A stretch of DNA of 64,000 nucleotides from NCBI GenBank assembly GCA_025174535.1, contig JALBUN010000048.1, positions 1,984,001 to 2,048,000 of the forward strand. Direction: 5' to 3'. The position numbers and the translations under genes are program-made. The notes under the pieces were generated by a model. It saw only the letters and a list, made by a program, of their open reading frames with translations, did no database searches and was not told the origin of the DNA. This DNA comes from Cantharellus purpuraceus. Its lineage: Eukaryota; Basidiomycota; Agaricomycetes; Cantharellales; Hydnaceae. This document shows positions 47,863-56,609 of this stretch, in pieces (position 1 is the first letter of the stretch; the number at the start of each line of letters is the position of its first letter).

Positions 47863-48129
47863 GTCTTAGTTCACGCCGTTGCACAGAACTCAACCAAGTA
47901 TATTGGTTGGGCAATGTGTTGTACAGTGTGGTAGTTAACTAAGTTCTGTCTACTACATGTGGACCCACATATGTACTTGGGTCCACTGGCTTACATAATA
48001 ACTATACATATACACCCTATGGGTGCATATATCTACCAAGAAGACAGCATTCCTTAATGGAATGCTGCATACATTAATTATGACCATATAACTACATACT
48101 ATAGTAAGTAAGTACCCTGGGTACTTACA
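47863..48129 (-). repeat. Solo LTR of family 3 nested in family 3
   Basis: 267 bp, aligned with both terminal LTRs (ACATGTGGACCCACATATGT, ending GGGTACTTACA). It lies between the protease and gag regions. The flanking five bases do not match. Confidence 0.8.
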
Positions 48130-50345
48130 GAGTCATCCATTGCTTCTTCATGTTCTCTCTCTATTGGGGAGAACCCATCTACATTGTCCTCCACTATGTG
48201 TGAGGGCATATCCTTTTGGACTGCTGCCAACCTTATGTTGCCCTTTAATTTGGCACAGCTAGGTCACATGTGACCTGTCTGGCCACATTCATAGCACGCA
48301 ATGTTACTAGTAATGTTGTTTGATTGATCACTGCTCATATGCATCAGTGATTTTGATTGATAATTACCCTTAAGGGGGTAATTGTTGATATTGAATCTGG
48401 AGCCACCACTATGGGGTTCCAGCCTTGGTGCACTCACTTGTCATGAGTGCATATTGGGAGCTGTGTACACATGTCCATGGGGCATGGCTTGGCTTTCTAC
48501 ACTCATCATACCAGTAGTTCTATTGACTACTGGTCTATAAGTTGCAGAGGATGTATTAGTCACATTCTCTGGACATTGTATACCATGATTGTATCGTGTC
48601 ACTTCCTCTATTATTCGAGCAGTCTCATATAACTGCCTGATGCTGCTAAATTCAGCATTGAAGCCCTTTTTGAGGACTTCTTGTCTCAAAGGTTTATGCA
48701 TTACAGTCACAAACCTCTTCCTGAATGTGTATACATCTGGTGGCATTATCATGCAGCCCGCATACTTTTCTAGATCATTCATTAATTTATGAATGGTCCT
48801 TTGACTCTGCATTACAGAGTCAAACTTATTTGACACATGATGATGCAATCTACACTGCAACCCTTGGATTGCAGTTTCCAGGGTCCAGTCTTGGACTGCC
48901 CTGTCATAGTGTTCTACATTTCTGTAGAACCATTCCTGGGCCTCACCTTTAAGGTGAGGGCCTAAGTATAGCAGTTGAAACTTTGTATTTGATGGCCCAA
49001 GAAGATTATTCATCTTCAGCCATCATAGCATACCTGCTACAAAGATCTTGAACTCTTCAAAATCTGCACCTCCTGAATTGCTCAGGGGACAATACTTTTA
49101 TGCCAGCTTTGGCAAGTACAGACTTCTCTGGGTCTGTATCTTTGTTATCAACTACCATGTGAGTAATGCTGTTGATAGGAATTGATCCAGGGTACCTTGG
49201 CCTTCTAGGGTCAATGGTGCTGATTGCTCCCTGTGATGAGGAGCATCCTCTTGAGGTACTTGGGTATCTTGCTGTTCATGGCAGATGTCTCCTGAGAGGC
49301 CTGCTGCTCATACATGCTGATAACTGTTCAGCACATTTTGTGACTGTCAGTTTAGATTGACAGTGATGTTGAGGTCTTGTTGGGGCCATTGCTCTCTAAA
49401 GAGCTGGCCGAGCTCTTGTTCTGCATATTTAGCCTTCCATTTGAGGGCTAATCTGTGTTTGCAAGAGGCCTCAGCTTCTCACTGCTTCCATAGCTCAATC
49501 TCTTGATCAAGCTCCTTTGACTTAGATTGGGGAGTCTCCTCCTCAACCTGTATTGGTAATCCTTGCCTTACAGGGATTACTGGATCTCTGATTCCCTCCA
49601 TTGGTGGAATCTCATTTCCTCTATCCAACCAATCATTTGGTTGGATCCTCTCACCCCAGGGAGATCTAGACTCTCTGGATTCAGATTCTCAACAAGAATC
49701 TGATCTTTGGCAACACAACTTGTGTCACTCAGAGCTCTCTTGGAGCAATTTTAACATCATTCCTAGCTCTGTGATTTGCTGCCCCATATTGATGGCAGTA
49801 TGTTCTGCTATGACATGCTCTTCATCTCATGCTGATTGCACATGAGTTGCTTGGTCATTGCAATTGACTGGTGGGTTTCATGCTGCTCTATGCTGCATGA
49901 TGCCCTAGTAGAAGTATTGCTACTTCTACTTGTGCTCATCTCATGATCATGTTCCTTTCCTCTAGAAATGTTAGAGGCAGTTAATACTGTCTCCTCTTTC
50001 TTTTCTTGTCAAAGAACCACTTGATGAGAGGTTCTTGTTTGACAGATGATCTATTGTACAATCATCTGTGTGGCCTTGCAACTGCAATGACTCTCTCCTA
50101 GAGTCTTCCTTATGAGAAATCTCTATGACCTCTCTAGGGTCTAGCTCCCCTTCATGGGAGCTTCTACTGCTGGCTACATGCCATTTATGATGTCCTGGGC
50201 ACTGCCAGCATGACTTGCTCTGCTTCAAGTCATCATTAGGATGACTCCTTTTTTTCTGCTTCTGTAGACTAACTAAGTTATAGTCTACTAGTTGCTCACT
50301 TGTATGAGCAACTGGGGGGGTTGGTATACATCTGTATGCCAGCAA
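48130..50345 (-). pseudogene. gag: Family 3 gag
   Basis: The capsid core at 49013-48441 includes YLGPHLKGEAQEWFYRNVEH and QLYETARIIEEVTRYNHG. A probable knuckle (CYECGQTGHM-like, around 48,265-48,300) follows. An N-terminal block lies at 50345-49971. Stops separate the parts. Confidence 0.65.
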
Positions 50346-50426
50346 CAGCTGGTTTTCTAGTACTGGCTAGAAAACTTCAATAAAGAGGAAGAATCAACTG
50401 ATTCTTCCTATGAAAGTTCAAAAATG

Positions 50427-50692
50427 TGTAAGGTTGGACTTAGTTCACACCAACACAGAACCCAACCAAGTTATATTAGTTGTGCTATGTGCAACAGTGG
50501 TGTGGTAAAAATCTAAGTTCTCTAACTACACATGGACCCACATGTATACTTGGGCCCACTTGCTTATATAATAACTATACATATGCATCCATAGGGTGCA
50601 TATATCTATCAAGAATAAGAGAATGCTGTATATATACTAATATCAATGTCTATATATTACTCTATAGTAAGTAAGTACCTAGGGTACTTACA
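50427..50692 (-). repeat. 5' LTR of family 3
   Basis: 266 bp, partner of 39252-39528. The two copies differ by scattered substitutions and a small deletion, which indicates an old insertion. Confidence 0.9.
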
Positions 50693-51442
50693 CAATATCT
50701 CTGAGTCTATTGTAACTATCAACAAGACAACTGGGCTGATCTACTTCTGATTGCAGAGTTCACCTACAACAATGCTCCAAACACTACTACTGGCATCTCT
50801 CCATTCTTTGCTAAGAAAGGCTACTCTATCCACCCTGAGAAGGAACTCACCTCCACCAAAGCCCACCAATTTGTGACTGACCTCAACCAACTACACCAAC
50901 ATCTCCAAGAAGCCATCTCTGATGCCCAGAAGCAATACCAAGTCTCTGCAGACCAACACCATGCCCCAACTCTGGACCTGTAGATTGGAGACAAAGTATT
51001 TGTCAAGGCCCACTTCTGGACCACCTGTCCATTGAAGAAACTCTCTGAGAAATATTTAGGTCCTTACAAGGTCATCACTCACACAGGCAGTAGGTCCTTC
51101 ACCCTCCAACTCCCTGACTACTTCCAAGCAGTCCATCTGGTCTTCTATATATCAATGCTTAAACCTGCTACCACGAATGAGATTCCCAGTCACACCCAAT
51201 CTCCACCTCCTCTGATCATCATCAAGGGAGATAATAGATACGAGATATCCAAGATCCTTGACTCAAAGATCAATTGCCAGTACAAGTGCAAACTCCAGTA
51301 CCTAGTCAAATGGACTGGATATGAAGGCACCAATGAAGAGTCCTCATGGATTTCTACATCCAAACTCAATCATGTATCTGAATCCATCTCCAATTTCCAT
51401 TCTGCTTATCCAGATAAACCTGGCCCTCTTACAAATCTTTAA
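50693..51442 (+). pseudogene. pol: Integrase C-terminus and chromodomain of copy G
   Basis: Continues the reading interrupted at 39251. It includes TTTGISPFFAKKGYS, then KKLSEKYLGPYKVITHTGSR, and a chromodomain (CKLQYLVKWTGYEGTNEESS) ending at 51442. A TAG at about 50980 and small deletions break it. Confidence 0.85.
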
Positions 51443-51627
51443 ATCCTATCATTAACTCCAATCCTATTATTCTGCATCATTATTTTATATTACATTTCAC
51501 AGAAAAAACTACAATGTCTATCTGAAATCCAAAAACCTCACTCCACTCCATCTTTCATCTTCAAAGTTACAAGTCAAACTTTTTGCTATTCTTAAGTCTG
51601 CTCCAAAAATTACAATCAAAAATCATT

Positions 51628-51816
51628 TTATTTTCTACAAATTATACATCCCACTTCCACCTTTTCTTCTTTTTCCATTTCAGCTTCCATTTCCATTCCC
51701 ATCTCCAACTCACTGTCACTCTCCACATCTGACACCCAGTCCCTCTCATCCCCCATATCCAAGTCAGTCTCCAGCAGGGCAAAGTACTTGTGCAACCAGC
51801 ACTGTATGGGAACCAC
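51628..51816 (-). pseudogene. Remnant of antisense gene C-terminus in copy G
   Basis: DLDMGDERDWVSDVESDSEL corresponds to the acidic tail of the antisense gene of copy A-B, so the antisense gene was present in this older copy too. Confidence 0.6.
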
Positions 51817-51830
51817 CTTTTCCCTATCAA

Positions 51831-53059
51831 ATTCTATTTATGCAGCACCAATGTGCTCTATTTCACTTTTCCATTCCTAAATATCAGCATATACATGGTG
51901 CTTGTACTTGGAATGGACTTATTCAAATATTTTCTATTTTTTCATATTTTTTTTGGGATTATTCCACACAGAACTTGGCCCAGAATGCTCTTATTCTGCT
52001 GTGCTACAGTTGTGGACCCATAGGCACCCAAACCTTCACACAGTCAGCACTCCACCTTTAGACCAGGCATTTGGCCTGAATTCAAGCTCAGATGTCTCTG
52101 ATCAATATATATTCTGTAACTTGACAACCACAGCCTCTCAGGGCATAATTTTCCATGGAGATCATCACCTGAGATGTGGCTATCCATGGCTATGCAAACC
52201 AGTGCAGAAAACAGGGTGGATACTCTCCTTTTTGCCTGATCAGTGCCTAGTTCAGGGATCAGAGCAGGTGATTGATGATCAGATCAATTGATTGGCTTGG
52301 AATATTCTACCCCTTTCCATAACATTCCAGAAGCATTATTCAGCACCTGATCAGTGTTAGTTCAGTGATCAGAACCTGTGATTGGCTTGGAATATTCTAC
52401 CCCTTTCTTCCACCTTCCACTACCTTCCAGTAGTTTCCATCTATTAATAGGTAGAATATTCCAGAAGCATTAGTCATCCCCTGTAAATACAATATATAAG
52501 GAGGTCATTCTGCCTCTGAAATAATAACATATTCTACCACTTCTACCCATCTTCTGCATACCAGTGTGACTAGAGTGACATACAGTGTCATCCTCTATCT
52601 CAGTAACTGTTGATTACTAGTTCAAGGATCTTTTACAGTTGTGTGACTGTACTTGATTGCACTTGATATTCCCGCTTTGGGCGTGAGTGTAGTATCTGCC
52701 TCACGTGACTATGAGTCTACAGGGTGAGATTGTCTGTCGATAGTCCTACCATTAGTGCTCTTGTTTAAGTTACTAGTGTGTACTACCTTTGCAGAGCATT
52801 AGAAGCTTGAACTCATGTGAAGCAGTTGTAGACTACTTCACACATTGCTGTTACCTGCTTCAGAGTGTCACTGTTTGGATGGTCAGATTAATCCACCTAC
52901 TTCCTTTGGCCTCTAAGTGCATTCCCCTTATTTTGGAATATCTGGACCCCTAAGCATCCATAAACTCTAGACTCTGGAAGTCTTATTCATTTCTTGCTGC
53001 TAAGAAACATATTACTTTTCTGCATATAGTCTGCATTGACCAATACAAGGGATTGTAAC
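51831..53059. other. Unassigned CpG-poor DNA inside the large element
   Basis: No coding signal. A segment with TGATTGGCTTGGAATATTCT followed by ACCCCTTTC occurs twice, about 90 bp apart (near 52,290 and 52,381). ATACAATATATAAGGAGG near 52,490 resembles a TATA region and may belong to an unrecognised LTR. Confidence 0.4.
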
Positions 53060-53945
53060 CAAAGTACAAATGTTAAATTGTTCCTGGAGTTGTGCTGCAG
53101 CAGGGTTTGATATTTCTTCTCAGTTGTTCATTCATGGGATTGTAGTGATTTAAAGCCCACCCTAACACCATAATTTTGCAGGTTCCAAAACAGTCACCAT
53201 GAGTCTCATCCATTTTCTGCTGAGCTTTTCCTTGCTCCTCCACCTTCTCTCTAATCAGCTCAACAAGCTGACCAATTTCCTGTGATGCACACACATGCAT
53301 CACTCATATATGCTCTTTTGGACCATCCATCTTGGGAACACCCTGAACTGGTGCTGTCTGCATTTTCTTTGTCTGAGTCAACGTCACTCCCTGGTGTACT
53401 GGCTCTTTTTCATCTCACTTGAAGCCCAGTCATCATTGCAACATGTGTATTTTCACCAATCTGCTTCTCAGCAAGTTTTGACTGACAAGCTGTGAGTGTT
53501 ATGCTGTCAAACAGATAGGAAACAGCACTTACTTGTTTGGATTCTTCCCATTGAGTGTCTGTAAGATGCTTGGCTTCCCAGCACATATTTGCAATAGCAT
53601 CAAACTGACCTGACACTGCAGCAAATGCAGCAGCATCACACTCAGCATCATGCCCCAATGCTGAGCAAGTGGTGAGTTTTTTCCCCATCTAGCATATGTT
53701 TTTAGCATATGACTGAGGCTGAAAATTTGGTACATACCTATTACTCTATTTTTCAGAACATCAACATCTCTCCTTGAACAGTATCTGGTGTTTTGAACCT
53801 TTTCTGACACCTGATTCCACTGCTCTCCAATCTGATTCCTTGGAGCAAGGAAAGGATTGACTTCTATTACTGCACAAAGAAGCTGTTCTAAATCTTGAAT
53901 TGGAAAGTCTCCACACTTCCCTGTCCCTTTCCCCTTCTTTTCATG
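53060..53945 (-). pseudogene. SANT/Myb-like DNA-binding protein relic
   Basis: Minus strand. A frame entering at 53945 reads IQDLEQLLCAVIEVNPFLAP, then QIGEQWNQVSEKVQNTRYCS. This resembles the SANT/Myb-like N-terminal domain of a large agaricomycete family often found near transposons. A GTATGT...CTAG intron (about 53,745 to 53,695) leads to a helical C-terminal part with ELIREKVEEQGKAQQKM-like sequence at about 53,250. The N-terminus is missing: the frame is open up to an abrupt change to CpG-rich DNA at 53,945. It may be cargo or part of the element's own transposition genes. Confidence 0.45.
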
Positions 53946-54250
53946 AGATCGCGGTCAATCGGCGGTTCGGACATAACAGAGGGACTGGTTGTGTCGCTTG
54001 GGCTTTTGATGCGTTCCACAGCATGTACAGATTGAGTCTAAAAGCTTCGAGGTGGTACAGAAGGAAATTAAGTTGACAGCAGGTGTGAGAGGCTGCATTT
54101 TAGGGTCTGGCACGCGTTGTTGGTGATGAGCCAACGCGCTCAGGCGCTCCTCGCTAATATTCACACGGTAGATGTTAGTATCTATTAACGTTCCCGGAAT
54201 ATACCGAGCCAATAATTATTAGTTAACATATACTCTCTAATACTCTCTAC
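53946..54250. other. Right interior of the DNA element
   Basis: CpG-rich, unlike the 17 kb to its left. No gene. It ends with GCCAATAATTATTAGTTAAC and two copies of TACTCTCTA, related to the end of the small element at 15.7 kb. Confidence 0.4.
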
Positions 54251-54330
54251 TGTGAAAACTACCTACTTAGATGGGTCGCCCGGCCCGACACTACCATCTA
54301 ACAAATGAGTCATGCTGGGTACCCCAGGTG
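54251..54330 (-). repeat. Right terminal inverted repeat
   Basis: 80 bp, inverted copy of 36619-36699. Its outer end is 141 bp upstream of the argininosuccinate synthase ATG. Confidence 0.85.
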
Positions 54331-54338
54331 CGTTGGCG
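54331..54338. repeat. 8-bp target-site duplication, right copy
   Basis: CGTTGGCG, identical to 36611-36618. Confidence 0.85.
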
Positions 54339-54471
54339 TTGTAAGGTTCGGCCACATGGTTAATCAGGTGGTGTAACCCACAGGCTCCCACAGCGCCAAT
54401 GGAGAGCGCCCCACAAAATTTCTGTATAGTCGGACTTGACTGGACGCTCATTACGGTCTCATAGCTATAGC

Positions 54472-56238
54472 ATGTCTGCTCAAGCAAAAGGTCGCGTTCT
54501 TCTTGCATACTCTGGCGGTCTTGGTGAGTGAAGTCGAATCTGTGCATAAAAGTCACGTGCTTATCCTGGTGTCGAAAGACACATCATGTATTCTTGCATG
54601 GCTCATCGAACAAGGCTATGAGGTTTATGCGTTCATGGCAGATGTTGGGCAGGAAGAGGTTCAAGTCAACTTCACCTTCCCATGTAGCGCTTCTCATGAT
54701 TTGTTCAGAACTTTGAGGCTGCTAGGAAGAAAGCATTGAACGTTGGTGCCAAAAAGTTCTTCTTAGAGGTAGGCTTGTACGCAAGAGCACTTCCCGGAAC
54801 ATTTTCTTTACCATGATGTAATAGGATCTCAAGCGGGAATTTGTCACTGAGCTGATATATCCTGCCATTCAAGCCAACTGCATATATGAGGTGAGAGCAC
54901 AACACCCTCGTGCAAGATGGTTCTATAAATGATATTTAATTACTCGTTTAGGACGTTTACCTTTTGGGAACCTCCCTCGCTCGTCCAGTCATTGCTCGCG
55001 GCATGATAGCCACGGCCGTGCAGGAAGGCTGCGAGTGAGTCTTTTATTGTGTTGTTTGGACATTGACGTCTTACACCAGTATCCAAACACCAGTTTCGTC
55101 GCTCACGGATGCACAGGGAAGGGAAATGATCAAGTTCGGTTCGAGCTCGCCTTCTACGGCCTAAAACCTGACATCAAGGTCATTGCACCGTGGCGAATTC
55201 CAGGTACCAAGCATATTGCACTGACCCGCGTACGTCTTCTAACCATCTGATAGACTTTTACAATCGTTTTGCGGGTCGATCAGCCCTTCTGGCATTCGCA
55301 GCAGAGAAGAAAATCCCTGTTCAACAGACTGCCGCCAAGCCATGGTCGACAGGTGAGTTGTTTGCCTTCGACCTAGACATTTGGCTCACAAAGCAATTGT
55401 ATTTCAGACGAAAATTTGCACCATATCTCGTATGAGGCAGGCATTCTTGAGGATCCCAACACGACTCCTCCGGCTGACATGTGGAAGTTGACGACCTCGC
55501 CAGAGAACGCACCTAATAATCCGGAGACTGTTCACGTTGAGTTTAAGGCAGGCCTCCCCTCAAAAGTCACTATTGGCGGGTCGAAGATCTACACAGATGC
55601 GGTTGAGATCTTTGATGTTCTCAATGCTGTTGCGCGTAAGCATGGTGTCGGTCGCATCGATATAGTAGAAAATCGCTATATTGGCGTAAAATCCAGAGGC
55701 TGCTACGAGTCTCCAGGAGCTACCATCTTGCGCGCTGCTCACCTCGACATTGAGGGTCTCACGCTCGACCGCAACGTGCGCACCTTACGAGATCAATTCA
55801 TCACCCCGGCTTTGAGCCGTATCCTTTACGATGGATACTTCTTTAGCCCTGAACGTGAGTTTGTCACTAGTGCCATCCCGGGCAGCCAACGCACCGTGAA
55901 TGGCACTGTGAGGTTGAAGCTTTACAAGGGTAATGTGATTGTGGAAGGCCGTTTCTCAGACGAGGTATGTCCTCCTGGGCTTCTTTGAGTCAACGGTCTG
56001 AACATGCCTAGCGCTTGTACGACGAGCACGAATCGTCCATGGATGAGCTGGGTGGTTTCGAGCCAACTGATACGACTGGCTTCATCAAAATTCAATCTAT
56101 TCGTCTCAAAAAGTGCGTGTTTCTGTAAATGGCGCTGATGTCATGTGTCTGACCATGCTTGGCAGGTGGGGTCAGGCGAATGCGATGAAAGGACAGGGTG
56201 GCATTGAGCCAAAGGATGTCTACGGTACCCGTGTTTGA
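54472..56238 (+). CDS. ARG1: Argininosuccinate synthase
   Basis: Joins citrulline and aspartate with ATP in arginine synthesis; cytosolic. Ten exons (54472-54523, 54579-54658, 54709-54768, 54825-54890, 54952-55034, 55094-55203, 55254-55352, 55408-55964, 56012-56112, 56166-56238) join in phase to 426 aa, slightly longer than the usual 400-420. The ATP-binding PP-loop AYSGGLDTS spans the first junction. [44 protein letters not shown] and [17 protein letters not shown] are all diagnostic. The ATG at 54472 begins [16 protein letters not shown], as expected. The gene is intact. Its promoter is at most 134 bp of original DNA before the large transposon, so its regulation may depend on element sequence. 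Confidence 0.97.
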
Positions 56239-56609
56239 GGGAGGCTATCGCGGTGGGCGTTCTTGAAAATACCTTTGCACAGGATATGTTGCAGTAGTAG
56301 CAGAATCTTGATATTTGGTTCCAGTGCTACGCAGCTGTAGCCTACGCTTCGTGGACCCATGGCCGAGTCTGAGTATTAGGGATCAGTCGAACCCATCACT
56401 ATTGCCACAGGTCTGGAGGTCTGACATGCCGTGACCAGCGATCATGGACTTTACGTCGTCGCGTGATTGAGTATGAGCGCTAAAATACCTTCTGTAACAT
56501 ACGCGTAACATAGACCCTAGTGCACCTCACACACCACAGGATCTCGATTGCTCGCAGCATTAATTTGTCTTTTGTCCCACTATCCTCGTTTTGAGGACGA
56601 TTCTGTCAT
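56239..56609. other. Intergenic
   Basis: ARG1 3' flank and promoter of the next gene in the same direction. No other signal. Confidence 0.4.

Larger units (their letters stand above)
39252..50692 (-). mobile_element. Ty3/gypsy element, family 3, 11.4 kb, dense in short inverted repeats
   Basis: Full-length insertion with exact 5-bp duplication CAATA (39247-39251 and 50693-50697) inside the integrase gene of copy G. LTRs are 277 bp (39252-39528) and 266 bp (50427-50692), TGTA...TTACA. On the minus strand the order is gag, protease region, RT, RNase H, integrase, then an extra 3' open region. A solo LTR and a copia fragment are nested inside. Nearly every 30-60 bp holds a perfect 7-10 bp inverted repeat with a short loop, in coding and non-coding parts and in the LTRs. 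Confidence 0.88.
37277..51830 (+). mobile_element. Family 1 copy G (CpG-depleted, deleted), interrupted by two elements
   Basis: The 5' LTR starts at 37277 (TGTTATGATTATATTC), is split by solo LTR H, resumes at 37901 and stops near 38090. There it is fused directly to RNase H coding sequence, so gag, protease and RT are deleted. Pol then runs 38095-39251, is split by the family 3 element, and resumes at 50693 to the chromodomain end at 51442. A short antisense-gene remnant follows. Compared with copy A-B, many CG sites here are TG or CA. Confidence 0.85.
36619..54330. mobile_element. 17.7-kb DNA transposon-like element with long TIRs, filled with nested retroelements
   Basis: Terminal inverted repeats of 81 and 80 bp (36619-36699 and 54251-54330) begin CACCTGGGGTACCCAGCATG and differ at only a few bases near position 30. 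A perfect 8-bp direct duplication flanks them. Eight-bp duplications are typical of hAT, P and Kyakuja-Dileera-Zisupton class elements; the ends do not settle which. No clear transposase is left. A SANT/Myb-like relic (53.1-53.9 kb) is the only non-retroelement coding block. About 13 kb of the interior is nested LTR elements. Confidence 0.8.
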
